In this document: positions 17,611 through 27,126 of the stretch, piece after piece
Layout of the letters: every line of letters begins with the position of its first letter
How positions within the stretch are numbered: the stretch's first letter is position 1
Assembly (NCBI GenBank): GCA_910575625.1
Contig: CAJTFD010000004.1
Location: 230,836-294,835 of the forward strand
Source of the DNA: Clostridia bacterium
Lineage (GTDB): Bacteria > Bacillota > Clostridia > Lachnospirales > Lachnospiraceae
Length of the DNA: 64,000 nt
Reading direction: 5' to 3'
Translations under genes and position numbers: made by a program
Notes under the pieces: generated by a model
Told to the model about the DNA's origin: nothing
Databases searched by the model: none
The model's input: only the letters and a program-made list of their open reading frames with translations

Positions 17611-18294
17611 ATGCGTTATGAGATAAAAGGAGAGACACTGCCAGTGGTGATCTGTCATCTGGAGTCGGGTGAGTCCATGATCACGGAGAGCGGAGGGATG
17701 GCGTGGATGTCTCCGAACATGAATATGGAGACCACCTCCGGCGGCGGGGTCGGCAAAGCCCTGGGCCGGATGTTCTCGGGGGACACGCTCTTTATCAACC
17801 GCTATACGGCGATGGGAGGAAATGGGCTGATCGCGTTTGCATCCAGTTTCCCGGGGTCGGTGAAGCCTTTTACGGTGGGGCCCGGACAGGAGTATATCCT
17901 GCAGAAGAGTGCGTTTCTGGCCAGTGAGATCAGTGTGGACTTGAGCGTCCATTTTCATAAGAAATTCAGCTCTGGGTTATTTGGCGGGGAGGGTTTTATC
18001 CTGCAGAAGCTCAGCGGCAGCGGCATCGCTTTCGCGGAGTTTGACGGACATGTGGTGGAGTATGATCTCTCAGCCGGACAGCAGATCGTGGTGGATACGG
18101 GACATCTGGCGGCTATGTCGGCCACCTGTACCATGGAGATACAGACGGTGCCGGGGCTGAAGAATAAGTTATTCGGCGGGGAAGGCTTTTTTAATACGGT
18201 GATCACCGGGCCGGGGCATGTGTGGCTGCAGACCATGCCGATCAGCAATGTGGCCGGGGCGCTGCGGCCGTATCTGCCGACCGGAAGTAATTAA
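17611..18294 (+). CDS. TIGR00266 / AIM24 family protein
   Basis: A 227-residue glycine-rich beta protein of the TIGR00266 (AIM24-like, YjlC-type) family. Typical features are GGMAWMSPNMNMETTSGGGV near the N-terminus, repeated blocks of the form LFGGEGF at two places, and the C-terminal GPGHVWLQTMPISNVAGAL. No signal peptide or transmembrane segment is present. The ATG at 17611 follows GGGAGG; an upstream in-frame ATG at 17590 lies before that site and is less likely. A strong terminator follows, so the gene is probably monocistronic. The molecular function of the family is not established. Confidence 0.86.
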   Translation: MRYEIKGETLPVVICHLESGESMITESGGMAWMSPNMNMETTSGGGVGKALGRMFSGDTLFINRYTAMGGNGLIAFASSFPGSVKPFTVGPGQEYILQKSAFLASEISVDLSVHFHKKFSSGLFGGEGFILQKLSGSGIAFAEFDGHVVEYDLSAGQQIVVDTGHLAAMSATCTMEIQTVPGLKNKLFGGEGFFNTVITGPGHVWLQTMPISNVAGALRPYLPTGSN

Positions 18295-18321
18295 AAGGAT
18301 GGATCATCCAGACGTGCTGCA

Positions 18322-18362
18322 AGGCATCCACTTAAGTGTTAGAGAGTGGATGCCTTTTTTTC
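18322..18362 (+). terminator. Terminator after TIGR00266 gene
   Basis: Arms AGGCATCCAC (18322-18331) and GTGGATGCCT (18346-18355) pair perfectly and run into a stretch of eight Ts. Confidence 0.88.
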
Positions 18363-18407
18363 TGGTGGAGACTGTCCGTCAAAAGATAGGAAAGGGATCG
18401 GTCAAAT

Positions 18408-19928
18408 ATGGATATAACAGTTGGAGTCATTGTATATGCGCTTTCTCTGGATACTACGATCCGTACGAATATAGATCTGGACAATGATCTTCCGATAGAG
18501 GCATACGAAATGTGGGCCCAGGGGATCCCCCGCAGCAATGTCCTGTATATCATAGATAAGGACAGGCTCTTGCAGACCCGGGCCATCTGGAGGAAAAAAT
18601 TTGTCATCTGTAACGGATGGTTAAAGGACGATGCGTTTAAGGACCAGGAACTTTACTGGATCTCGGTGTCAGAGAGCATCACGCTCTACGAGCTTGCGGG
18701 GCTTGTGCAGCGTGTCTTTTATCAATATTTCCAATGGTATATAAGGTTGGAGACGTTGATCCGGAAGAAGGAGAGCCTGAGCAGCATGCTGGAGACGCTG
18801 CGCGAGACGTACAGGATCATAAGCTGCATCGCGACGGAATCGATGGAGATCATTGGGATCTGTTCTGATTTTGAGGGATCTAATACATGGGTGGATCAGG
18901 GGAAGAGGACGACCCTGCCCATGGTCAATGATCTGGTGGCGGATGTGGACTTTCGTGATTCAGCGGTGTACGATGATGTGTTCCTTTATCAGAATATCGA
19001 TCAGGAATGGTATTACTGTTACAATTTTAAGATCGACGGTCAATACCGGGCGCGTCTGGTCGCCAATGCGGAAAGCCATCAGAAGACCCATGGGGTGCAA
19101 AAGCTGATCCATGACCTTGGGATGTGTATCGCGGATGTCTATGAGGAGCATTACAGCCAGGAGCCCTTTTTTCAGGATGGGAAGGAGTGGAGGGAACTTC
19201 TCTACAGCCTGGTCCAGGGCCGGGAAGTGGACAGGAATGATCTTCAGCGATTTTCAAAGCGGTGTCATTGGGAACTGGACCATGCGTATCAGGTGATCCT
19301 TTTCCAGTTCCAGGACGGGGCGTGCGGGGGGATCGGGATGGACTATTATCGGGCGCAGATCAGGGATCTGTTCCAGGATTGTCATGTGGTCAGGGAGAGT
19401 GACCGTTTCATCTGCATCCGGAATCTGACCCGGTGTGAGGATCGGGATAAAGCCTATGAACAGGTCCTCCCCTATTTTCTGCGGGAAACGTTGTGCAAAG
19501 CCGGTATCAGCAATGTGTTTTACGATCTTTCCTGTCTGCACAGGTATTGTCTGGAAGCGGAGCAGGCGCTCCTGACAGGCGGGCGGATCGACGGCACACA
19601 GTGGTATTATACATTTTCCCGATATGTGGTCTCCTACATGATGGAGCAGTGCATCCGGGAATTTACGGCGGAAGATGTGTGTCATCCGGCTATCGCTGTC
19701 TTACGGGATTATGATGCGGAGCACGAGACACATCTGCTGGAGAGCCTGGAGGTTTTTCTGCGTGAACGGCACAGCATCACTTATACGGCGAAATTGCTGG
19801 ATATCCATCGGACCACGCTGCTGGTGCGCCTGGATAGGATCCGGCAGCTGACGGGCATCGATCTGGATGACTATGAAACCTGTCTGCACCTGATGATCTC
19901 CTTTGAGATACGGAAGATCAGTCTGTGA
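18408..19928 (+). CDS. PucR-type transcriptional regulator
   Basis: A 506-residue cytosolic regulator. The C-terminal part contains a CdaR/PucR helix-turn-helix: HSITYTAKLLDIHRTTLLVR followed by a second helix ending in LDDYETCLHL. The region before it (about 270-400) resembles the GGDEF-like domain of this family, and the N-terminal half is a sensor region I do not recognise. The ATG at 18408 lacks a textbook ribosome site but AAAGG and AGG are close by. It is transcribed toward a UroD-like methyltransferase gene 120 bp downstream, the most likely regulatory target. Confidence 0.8.
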   Translation: MDITVGVIVYALSLDTTIRTNIDLDNDLPIEAYEMWAQGIPRSNVLYIIDKDRLLQTRAIWRKKFVICNGWLKDDAFKDQELYWISVSESITLYELAGLVQRVFYQYFQWYIRLETLIRKKESLSSMLETLRETYRIISCIATESMEIIGICSDFEGSNTWVDQGKRTTLPMVNDLVADVDFRDSAVYDDVFLYQNIDQEWYYCYNFKIDGQYRARLVANAESHQKTHGVQKLIHDLGMCIADVYEEHYSQEPFFQDGKEWRELLYSLVQGREVDRNDLQRFSKRCHWELDHAYQVILFQFQDGACGGIGMDYYRAQIRDLFQDCHVVRESDRFICIRNLTRCEDRDKAYEQVLPYFLRETLCKAGISNVFYDLSCLHRYCLEAEQALLTGGRIDGTQWYYTFSRYVVSYMMEQCIREFTAEDVCHPAIAVLRDYDAEHETHLLESLEVFLRERHSITYTAKLLDIHRTTLLVRLDRIRQLTGIDLDDYETCLHLMISFEIRKISL

Positions 19929-19929
19929 T

Positions 19930-19944
19930 CCTACAAAATGTAGG
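19930..19944. promoter_or_regulatory. Short palindrome between PucR gene and methyltransferase gene
   Basis: CCTACA, AAA, TGTAGG form a perfect 6-bp inverted repeat just past the PucR stop codon and about 35 bp upstream of the next promoter. It is a candidate operator; no T-run is present. Confidence 0.4.
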
Positions 19945-19978
19945 AGTGATATCTTTTCTATTTCATCCTTTTAAAGAA

Positions 19979-20008
19979 TTTACATCCGCTGCGGCTGTCT
20001 TTTACAAT
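19979..20008 (+). promoter_or_regulatory. Promoter of UroD-like gene
   Basis: TTTACA at 19979-19984 and TACAAT at 20003-20008 with an 18-bp spacer, about 40 bp upstream of the ATG at 20049. Confidence 0.55.
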
Positions 20009-20048
20009 AGATGCATACCATATAAATGATCAAGGGAGGTACTGTAAA

Positions 20049-21038
20049 ATGATGACTGCAAGGGAAAACTACATGGAACTGGTAAAGGGCGGTAAACCAG
20101 AACGGCTGGTCAATGGATATGAACCCTTTGAGTTTGTGCTCAATGAGCCGCTGCTGAATAAGTATTATTTCAGCTGCTACATTGAAGGGCAGGACACAAA
20201 AAATCCGTTCGGTGTAACGATCCGTTGGAAACAGGGCGACCATGCAGGTATGCCGTATATCACGGAAGAGACGAAAGTGATCAAAGATATCACAAAGTGG
20301 AAAGATGATCTTATCAAACAGGATCTGAAATATCCGGATGCGGATTGGAAGGCTGCGCAGGAAGCATGTGCGAAGATCGACCGCAAGGAGAAGCTGGCGA
20401 CTGGCTTGATGGTGACGGGGCTGTTCGAGGCTTCCCATTTCCTGATGGGATTTGAGGATACTTTGATGAATTTCCTGATGGAGGAGGAGTCCATGCATGA
20501 GCTGCTGGATGCTCTGTTGGAGTGGAAGATGGATTATGCCAAGGAACTGATGGACCATCTGGATCTGGATGCGATCTTGTTCCATGACGACCTGGGTGCC
20601 AAGGACAGGCTCTTCTTCAGTGAGGAAGTCTTTACGGAGTTCTTCAAACCCCGTTATGAAAAACTTTTTGGTTACATCACGTCCAGAGGCGTGCAGGTCG
20701 TCTTGCATGCGGACAGTTATTGTGAGCCGTTGGTGGAACATTTCGTGGATATGCATATCACCACATGGCAGGGCGCGCTGGTGACCAACGATTTTAAGGC
20801 GATGCAGGAGCGGGTGAAGGGCCGTCTGATCTGCATGGGCGGTATCGACTCCTATGTGGACAGGGAAGACTGGAGCGAAGAGGAAGTGCGCGGGGAGGTC
20901 AGAAGGGCCATCGAGGCGTATGCGCCATATGGAGCTTTTATCCCCTGTATCACATACGGGCTTCCGGAATCAATCTACCCAGGTGTCTTTGAGTGCATCC
21001 AGGACGAGGTAGATAAGTATAATAAAGAACATATGTAA
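20049..21038 (+). CDS. Uroporphyrinogen decarboxylase-like methyltransferase
   Basis: A 329-residue protein of the UroD/MtaA/CmuA superfamily. The LHADSYCEPLVEHFVD segment supplies His and Cys of the type that bind zinc in corrinoid-dependent methyltransferases, and ICMGGIDSY and the C-terminal YGAFIPCITYG also fit. Haem synthesis is unlikely because no other hem genes are nearby. The ATG at 20049 follows AAGGGAGGT. A PucR-type regulator lies directly upstream. No corrinoid protein or methyl donor enzyme is adjacent, so the substrate remains unknown; a role in demethylating a small nutrient is a reasonable inference. Confidence 0.8.
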   Translation: MMTARENYMELVKGGKPERLVNGYEPFEFVLNEPLLNKYYFSCYIEGQDTKNPFGVTIRWKQGDHAGMPYITEETKVIKDITKWKDDLIKQDLKYPDADWKAAQEACAKIDRKEKLATGLMVTGLFEASHFLMGFEDTLMNFLMEEESMHELLDALLEWKMDYAKELMDHLDLDAILFHDDLGAKDRLFFSEEVFTEFFKPRYEKLFGYITSRGVQVVLHADSYCEPLVEHFVDMHITTWQGALVTNDFKAMQERVKGRLICMGGIDSYVDREDWSEEEVRGEVRRAIEAYAPYGAFIPCITYGLPESIYPGVFECIQDEVDKYNKEHM

Positions 21039-21138
21039 AAATGATCTGGATAGATCGGGTGGGATCATGGTATGATAGATAGGATGATAAATATGGTGAG
21101 CCTTTTCAATATATTAAATACATGGAGGATCTTAATCT

Positions 21139-23196
21139 ATGAATGATCATTCTCATACCAATCACCTGATCCATGAGCGGTCGCCGTACCTGCTCTCCCA
21201 TGCGCACAACCCGGTGGACTGGTATCCCTGGGGGCCGGAGGCTTTTGAGAAAGCCAAGCGGGAGGATAAGCCGGTGTTTTTGAGCATCGGGTATTCCACC
21301 TGTCACTGGTGTCATGTGATGGAGCGGGAATCCTTTGAGGACGAGCAGGCGGCGAAACTCTTAAATGACCATTATGTGAGCATCAAGGTGGACCGGGAGG
21401 AGCGGCCGGATATCGATTCCGTGTACATGGCAGTCTGCCAGGCGGTCAATCACTCCGGCGGCTGGCCGCTGACCATCATCATGACGCCCCAGCAGGAGCC
21501 TTTCTTTGCGGCCACTTATCTGCCCCGGGAGGGCAGGGGGCAGATGCCCGGGCTCATGCAGGTACTTAAACAGCTGGCGGATCTGTGGAAAAAAGAGCCG
21601 GAAAAACTGCGTCAGGCGGGGACTTCCATCTGCGAACATTTGGCAGGCGATACGGGAGCTTCCCCGGATGCGTGGCCGGAGCAGGCGATGCTCCACCAGG
21701 CGGCGGGGGTCTTTCTGCAGACGTTTGATAAAGAATACGGCGGTTTTGGACAGGAGCCCAAGTTCCCGGCCGCCCACAACCTTTTGTTCCTGCTGCGCTA
21801 TGGCAGGCTGCACCAGAATAAGACCGTGGAGTATGTGGCGGCGCAGACGTTATACAGTATGATGCGGGGCGGGATCTTCGACCACATAGGCGGCGGTTTT
21901 TCCCGGTATTCCACGGACCGCAGGTGGCTGGTCCCCCATTTTGAAAAGATGCTCTACGACAACGCTCTCCTGGCGATGGCCTATCTGGAATGCTGGGCGC
22001 AGACAGGGGCGGACTGGTCTCTTTGGACGGCAGAGCGGATCTTTACCTATGTGTTCCGGGAACTGACCGGGGAGGAAGGGGGCTTTTTCTGCGGACAGGA
22101 TGCGGACAGCGAGGGCGTGGAGGGAAAATATTACGGATTGTCCCCGGATGAAATATGCCGGGTCTTAGGAGAGCCGCGGGGGCAGGCGTTCTGTGCACGT
22201 TATGACATCACGGAGGAAGGGAATTTTGAGGGGATGGGTATCCCGAACCTTCTCCATGAGGAGAGACCCTGGCTGCCGGATCCGGAGACGGAGGCGGACC
22301 GGGAAAAGCTGTATGGATACCGCAGGGACCGCTATCCGCTGCATAAGGATGACAAGATCCTCACCTCCTGGGACAGCTTGATGGCGGCGGCCTGTGCGAA
22401 AGGAGCGCGGGCGGCTTTCCGGCTGGGAGGGCAGGAATATCCCGCTCTGGGCCAGTGTCTTTTGCGGGGCAAAGAGAGCCTTGCCTTTGTCAGGGACCAT
22501 CTGACAGATGGGGATGGCCGCCTGATGGTCCGCTACCGGGAGGGGGAAGCCGGATTCATGGGGCATCTGGATGACTATGCCTTTTATGCATATGCATTAC
22601 TTGAGATGTATGGGACTGTGTTTGAGGCCGCTTATCTTGAAGAGGCCCTCCGTGTTGCCGAGATGATGGTCACGTATTTCCAGGACCGGGAAAAGGGCGG
22701 TTACTATCTCTATGCCTCCGACGGGGAGCAGCTGATCAGCCGTCCGAAGGATACCTGGGACGGCGCCATGCCTTCCGGTAATTCGGTGGCGGCCCATGTG
22801 CTCTGCCGTCTGGCCGCGCTCACAACCTTGCCGGAGTGGATCAAACGCCGGGACCGCCAGCTCTCGTTTCTCGCAGAGCAGGCGAAGAGCTACCCTTCCG
22901 GTTACAGTTTTGCCCTGCTGGCCATGACGGAGGTGCTCTATCCGTCCAGGGAACTGGTCTGCGTGCTGCCGGATCTTCAGGATGAGCAGCTGGTGCACCG
23001 TCTGGCCGCCGCAGCGGAGGAGGGCTTTCATGTCCTGGTGAAGACGCCGGAAAATGCGGATGTCCTGGCGCGTCTGGCGCCTTTTACCGCAGATTATCCG
23101 CTGAGCGACACGGCCAGATATTATCTGTGCGAGGGCGGGAGCTGCCAGAAACCGACGGAAGACCTGGACGAGATCTTGATCCCTGCCCAGGGCTGA
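21139..23196 (+). CDS. DUF255 thioredoxin-like protein (YyaL/SPATA20 family)
   Basis: A 685-residue protein. Residues 1-160 form a thioredoxin-like domain that opens [20 protein letters not shown] and has a CxxC-type site CHWC at 55-58. The remainder is an alpha/alpha six-barrel resembling N-acylglucosamine epimerases, with [25 protein letters not shown] and [12 protein letters not shown] as landmarks. Length and domain order are typical. The function in bacteria is unproven. It starts 100 bp after the previous gene behind GGAGG, and converges with thiT downstream. Confidence 0.9.
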   Translation: MNDHSHTNHLIHERSPYLLSHAHNPVDWYPWGPEAFEKAKREDKPVFLSIGYSTCHWCHVMERESFEDEQAAKLLNDHYVSIKVDREERPDIDSVYMAVCQAVNHSGGWPLTIIMTPQQEPFFAATYLPREGRGQMPGLMQVLKQLADLWKKEPEKLRQAGTSICEHLAGDTGASPDAWPEQAMLHQAAGVFLQTFDKEYGGFGQEPKFPAAHNLLFLLRYGRLHQNKTVEYVAAQTLYSMMRGGIFDHIGGGFSRYSTDRRWLVPHFEKMLYDNALLAMAYLECWAQTGADWSLWTAERIFTYVFRELTGEEGGFFCGQDADSEGVEGKYYGLSPDEICRVLGEPRGQAFCARYDITEEGNFEGMGIPNLLHEERPWLPDPETEADREKLYGYRRDRYPLHKDDKILTSWDSLMAAACAKGARAAFRLGGQEYPALGQCLLRGKESLAFVRDHLTDGDGRLMVRYREGEAGFMGHLDDYAFYAYALLEMYGTVFEAAYLEEALRVAEMMVTYFQDREKGGYYLYASDGEQLISRPKDTWDGAMPSGNSVAAHVLCRLAALTTLPEWIKRRDRQLSFLAEQAKSYPSGYSFALLAMTEVLYPSRELVCVLPDLQDEQLVHRLAAAAEEGFHVLVKTPENADVLARLAPFTADYPLSDTARYYLCEGGSCQKPTEDLDEILIPAQG

Positions 23197-23382
23197 GGAT
23201 GTAAGAGGCGTATCAATGCATAGAGGACCAATACCACCGCGATGACCGTTTCGGCCAGGACTGCGTACTGGAGCGCTGGGATCGGCCGCGACAGCGATAC
23301 CGACGTATACAATGTAATAGCTGGCAAACACTTTCGGCATCTGGAGCTTTGCGATAAATTTTACGGTAAACCTTGGGTCTTT

Positions 23383-24063
23383 TTATGTTTCGCTGACGGC
23401 CAGGGTCTTGATCTTGGCCAGGGCCTTTTTTACTGCGGGGAGGGAGAGGACGGCCACGGTGATCACAGCCTCCGCCGCGATGTATGAGTAATTGTAGACG
23501 ATGGGATATAAGTCGGCAATCGTCTGCGGGAAGTTTTCCGGCATATAGGCCATCCAGAACAGGTATCCGCCGATGGTATGGCACAGACCCCGGGCAAATG
23601 CGCCGGCCAAGTATCCCAGGATCAGCCCGTTTTTCCGCTCCCGGAAAAAGCCGGATATGCCCAGGGCGGCAAAAGCAACGAAATAATCCAGGCATACCTG
23701 GAGCGGGGAGAGGATGTAGGGTTCCTGTAAAAATTCTAAGATGCTGTACGCAAATCCGGTCAGGATCCCGGCCTTCGGTCCATACCAGTAGCCCACCAGA
23801 CAGATGAACAGCATGCTGAACAGTGTGACAGATCCGCCGTAGGGCAGTTTGATCAGTCGGATGTACGATGTGACAAAGGCAAGTGCGATGGCCATGGCGG
23901 AAAAAGATAAGGTCTTGACAGACAAAGCTCGTTTTTTATCTTTCTTGCGGTCTGTCAGTACAGATGTGAGGATCAGGGCCGCGACGGCCAGTACCACGAA
24001 TAAGACGATCCCCGCGGTGGTGGGATGGTAGTAACCATCCTCGAAGTTGAAAAAGATAGACAT
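23383..24063 (-). CDS. thiT: Energy-coupled thiamine transporter, S component
   Basis: A 226-residue membrane protein with about six hydrophobic helices, the substrate-binding subunit of a thiamine ECF transporter. It uses a shared EcfAAT module encoded elsewhere. Family features are ALAFVTSYIRLIKLPYGGSVTLFSMLFI, GPKAGILTGFAYS, GLCHTIGGYLFWMAYMPE and the C-terminal NYSYIAAEAVITV. The ATG at 24063 follows AAAGGAGG. A TPP riboswitch with a terminator lies between promoter and gene, which confirms thiamine as the substrate. A leucine-rich N-terminal extension (about 30 residues) precedes the core domain. Confidence 0.93.
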   Translation of the reverse strand: MSIFFNFEDGYYHPTTAGIVLFVVLAVAALILTSVLTDRKKDKKRALSVKTLSFSAMAIALAFVTSYIRLIKLPYGGSVTLFSMLFICLVGYWYGPKAGILTGFAYSILEFLQEPYILSPLQVCLDYFVAFAALGISGFFRERKNGLILGYLAGAFARGLCHTIGGYLFWMAYMPENFPQTIADLYPIVYNYSYIAAEAVITVAVLSLPAVKKALAKIKTLAVSET

Positions 24064-24116
24064 AAAAAAACCTCCTTTATAAAAATATACAGGAGGGGTT
24101 TGAGAAAAAGTTTGAG

Positions 24117-24142
24117 AAAAAAACGTGATCTTAGGATCACGT
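24117..24142 (-). terminator. Riboswitch-controlled terminator of thiT
   Basis: On the minus strand ACGTGATC pairs with GATCACGT around a CTAA loop, followed by seven Us. It directly follows the TPP aptamer and precedes the thiT ribosome site. Confidence 0.85.
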
Positions 24143-24148
24143 ACGCTC

Positions 24149-24222
24149 CGCTTCCTTACGCCGGTATTATCCGGTTCAAGTAGTGAGGGTGATATTCTCA
24201 GCCTTTCGGCACCCCTAGCTGC
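24149..24222 (-). promoter_or_regulatory. TPP riboswitch (thi box)
   Basis: On the minus strand the hallmark elements occur in order: GGGGTGCC, GGCTGAGA, CACCCT, TTGAACCGGATAATACCGG and CGTAAGGAAGC. These are the conserved pyrimidine- and pyrophosphate-sensing parts of the thiamine pyrophosphate aptamer. High TPP should favour the terminator and shut off thiT. Confidence 0.95.
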
Positions 24223-24232
24223 TAACGTCTCT

Positions 24233-24261
24233 AGTATAACAGGGAATACTCTGGGATTCAA
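24233..24261 (-). promoter_or_regulatory. Promoter of thiT
   Basis: On the minus strand TTGAAT (24261-24256) and TATACT (24238-24233) have a 17-bp spacer, placed just upstream of the riboswitch. Confidence 0.75.
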
Positions 24262-24464
24262 GTTAAAAATTTTTTTGATATTGCCCTGTCTGATGATGTG
24301 CGCATTTTTGAGGATGGCTGTATCCGGTCTTGTTCCGGGCTTGCGTTCCCATCGTTTTGTCTGTATACTGAAAGCAGTAAAAGAAATCCCGCTGTAAGAC
24401 CAAGCTGGACGCATTTGAGAGGAGCGGGAGACATTGTATACTGTATTTGAAATGAGGGCAGGAA

Positions 24465-25601
24465 ATGGATAATAAAGATATCTTGATAAACCAAGGGACG
24501 GACTACAAAGAGATGACCAAGGAACTGCTAAAAGCCTCAGATCTGATCGGACGGATACCAGACAGATCCTGCAAGATCGGGATCAAGCCGAATCTGGTGT
24601 CGCCGTCTGAAGCTTCGTACGGGGCCACGACCCACCCGGAAGTGATAGCAGGCATCATCGAATATCTGCAGGGTTACGGCATCCGCGATATCACGATCAT
24701 GGAGGGCTCCTGGGTGGGGGCCAAGACCATGGAGGCAGTCCGTGTGTGCGGCTATGAGGGACTGATCCAGTCTTACCAGGTGGATTTTGTGGATGCGCAG
24801 AAAAGCCCCTGGGAGAAAAAAGACTGCCGGGGGATGGAACTGGCCGTGTGTTCCTGTGCGGATCAGGTGGATCTTATGATCAATGTGCCTGTGTTAAAGG
24901 GCCACTGCCAGACGAAGATCACATGTGCCTTAAAAAATATGAAAGGGCTGATCCCCAACAAGGAGAAGCGGCGTTTCCATCAGATGGGTCTGCATCGTCC
25001 GATCGCTCATCTGGCGGCGGGGATCCGGCAGGATTTTATTGTGGTGGACCATATCTGCGGGGATCTTGATTTTGAGGACGGGGGCAACCCGGTCATATGC
25101 GACCAGATCTGGACGGCGGCGGATCCTGTCCTGGTGGATGCCTGGGTATGCCATATGATGGGGTATGAGAAAGCGGACGTGCCTTATATCGGCATGGCGG
25201 AGGAGCTGGGCCTCGGATGCGGGGACTGGACGCAGGCACAAGTGCACACATATGGATCGGGCGAACTGTCCAAGGTGGATTTCCAGGATCTGGCCCTGCC
25301 AAAGAGCAGAAAAGTGGTCAAGCTGCAGGATGCGGTGGAGGAAGTGGAATCCTGCAGCGTCTGTTACGGATACCTGCTCCCGGCTCTGGACCGTCTGCGG
25401 GAAGAGGGATTGTTGGATGGGCTGGATACGAAGATCTGCATCGGCCAGGGATATAGGGATCTATCCGGGAGACTGGGCATCGGAAACTGCACCGCAGGTT
25501 TTACCCATCATCTGCCCGGCTGTCCGCCCATGCCGGATGAGATCTATCGATTTTTAAAGGGGTATCTCCGGTGTTATCGGAAAAAAGACAAACAATATTA
25601 A
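24465..25601 (+). CDS. DUF362 domain-containing protein
   Basis: A 378-residue protein of the DUF362 family. Landmarks are GIKPNLVSPSEASYGATTHPEV near the N-terminus, VDLMINVPVLKGHCQTKITCALKN in the middle and MKGLIPNKEKRRFHQMGLH. The family often carries a 2[4Fe-4S] ferredoxin domain, but none is seen; the C-terminal part instead holds scattered cysteines such as ESCSVCYGY. No signal peptide is visible. It stands alone, 60 bp from the divergent riboswitch region. The biochemical function is unknown. Confidence 0.82.
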   Translation: MDNKDILINQGTDYKEMTKELLKASDLIGRIPDRSCKIGIKPNLVSPSEASYGATTHPEVIAGIIEYLQGYGIRDITIMEGSWVGAKTMEAVRVCGYEGLIQSYQVDFVDAQKSPWEKKDCRGMELAVCSCADQVDLMINVPVLKGHCQTKITCALKNMKGLIPNKEKRRFHQMGLHRPIAHLAAGIRQDFIVVDHICGDLDFEDGGNPVICDQIWTAADPVLVDAWVCHMMGYEKADVPYIGMAEELGLGCGDWTQAQVHTYGSGELSKVDFQDLALPKSRKVVKLQDAVEEVESCSVCYGYLLPALDRLREEGLLDGLDTKICIGQGYRDLSGRLGIGNCTAGFTHHLPGCPPMPDEIYRFLKGYLRCYRKKDKQY

Positions 25602-25622
25602 AAGTTATTTTTGAACAGTTCC

Positions 25623-26357
25623 TTAGGAACTTTTGATATCCACTTTTTTCAGATAGGCCACCGACAGCAGGTAGAAGAGGACCAAAGATCCGATCCCAGC
25701 TGCGAGGAATGGGATGAGCTGTCCGCGCAGCATGTCTTCTGCATGGTTGGCGTTCATGCCCAGCATCATCAGGGCATAGGGGGATAGGAAGCCCATCCCT
25801 TTGGCCGTGACATAGATACTGGCGATGCTGCCGAACAGAGCAAATATGATCGGCAGGGTGAAACTGCGGATGATCATGGAGAGGAAGAGCTGGAGGGCCG
25901 CCAGGGCGGTCCCGGCCAGTGTACCGCGCAGGAGATATACAAAGATCTCGGCGGGGATATGCCCATGCACCCCGATACATGTCCCGCTGATCAGGAACAA
26001 GACCCCGATCCAGACCTGTGTGACGATCAGGTACTTGCAGGCGACGAGCAGCTTAGATAGAACGACAGCCCAGACGGGCACAGGGGCAGTCATCAATGTA
26101 TTCCAGTTGTGGTTTCTGTGTTCCAGCCGCCACAGGTACGCGCAGCACAGTCCGGTCAGGGGCGCGCTGAAGAAATTGGCATAGAACAGGGTTTCCTGTG
26201 TCCAGAGATTGTGCCATCCCGGTGTGATGATCGTAAGATTACTCAGGTAATTGAAGGTCCCCATGATGGTCGGGATCAGCGGGATGCCCAGAGTGGCCAG
26301 CCAGAGGATCGGATGTCTTGATTTCTTTTTTTCACTTCGGATACAGCGGATCAGCAT
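25623..26357 (-). CDS. ABC transporter permease, lantibiotic-immunity type (second)
   Basis: A 244-residue integral membrane protein with about six helices, of the ABC-2/EpiG-MutG permease type. Landmarks include TPGWHNLWTQETLFYANFF, LCCAYLWRLEHRNHNWN and PVPVWAVVLSKLLVACKYL. It is the last gene of a three-gene operon with the permease and ATPase upstream; only one base separates the two permease genes. The set resembles exporters that protect producers or resistant cells from lantibiotics or bacitracin. No bacteriocin structural or modification genes are near, so it is more likely a resistance system. Confidence 0.8.
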   Translation of the reverse strand: MLIRCIRSEKKKSRHPILWLATLGIPLIPTIMGTFNYLSNLTIITPGWHNLWTQETLFYANFFSAPLTGLCCAYLWRLEHRNHNWNTLMTAPVPVWAVVLSKLLVACKYLIVTQVWIGVLFLISGTCIGVHGHIPAEIFVYLLRGTLAGTALAALQLFLSMIIRSFTLPIIFALFGSIASIYVTAKGMGFLSPYALMMLGMNANHAEDMLRGQLIPFLAAGIGSLVLFYLLSVAYLKKVDIKSS

Positions 26358-26358
26358 G

Positions 26359-27126
26359 TCAATACTCCTTTCGTAAGAACAGTTTTTTTCCGATGAGATA
26401 TACGCCCGCAGTCACGACCAGGAATCCCAGGAACAGGCCCGTGGGAAAGCCGATCGGATAAAAAGTCTGGATCCTGGTCTCGGGGTCCCAGTCCATGGCC
26501 AGGGGCGTAAACTGGCAGAAATACGACCAGGGGACCAGCCGGGAGATCTGTTTTGGAAAAAATAGGGAGAAAAGTCCGGCGAATGACCCGACCAGGCCCA
26601 CGGCGAGGGGCAGCAGTTGGTTTTCGCACAGCAGGGAGAGGCTCTGCTGCAGGAGATACACCATGGCCCCGACTATGAAGACCTCTATAAAATGAAAAAA
26701 CAACAGGTCGATCCTCAGTTTTTCCGTAAAATGAAAATGGATGCCCGTGGCCAGAATGCCCACCGATTCCAGAAGGGCGATGCAAAAAAGGTGTTTCAGG
26801 CCCATCAGCAGTTTGCAGTCATACAAAGAACTTTTCTCCTGGAGCGTGCATAAAAGCTTCAGTGTGTTCCCTTTTATCTCCCAGTCGCACAGCCTGCTGG
26901 CGATGACTGCAAGTCCCAGCGGCAGCAGGACGGTGTTCAAAAGGGGGATCTGATAGAACAATCTGCTGTAGCCCCGGGCAAAGTCTGCGGCATCAGCGTT
27001 GCGGAAATTAAAAGTCCCCCAGAGAAAGAGCACCAGGCACAGGACGACGGTGACGGCCCATACATACCTGCGCCGGGCTTTGATCTGCTCGGCTTTGATC
27101 TGTGTTGTTTTAAAATGCCCGCTCAT
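26359..27126 (-). CDS. ABC transporter permease, lantibiotic-immunity type (first)
   Basis: A 255-residue membrane protein with roughly six helices, of the EpiE/MutE-like permease group. The cytosolic N-terminus KTTQIKAEQIKARRRYVWAV leads into the first helix, and DWEIKGNTLKLLCTLQEKSSLYDCKLL is the typical cytosolic loop. It overlaps the ATPase gene by 4 bp and is followed by the second permease after one base, so translation is probably coupled. Together the two permeases would form a heterodimeric channel driven by the ATPase. The substrate is not determined by sequence. Confidence 0.8.
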   Translation of the reverse strand: MSGHFKTTQIKAEQIKARRRYVWAVTVVLCLVLFLWGTFNFRNADAADFARGYSRLFYQIPLLNTVLLPLGLAVIASRLCDWEIKGNTLKLLCTLQEKSSLYDCKLLMGLKHLFCIALLESVGILATGIHFHFTEKLRIDLLFFHFIEVFIVGAMVYLLQQSLSLLCENQLLPLAVGLVGSFAGLFSLFFPKQISRLVPWSYFCQFTPLAMDWDPETRIQTFYPIGFPTGLFLGFLVVTAGVYLIGKKLFLRKEY

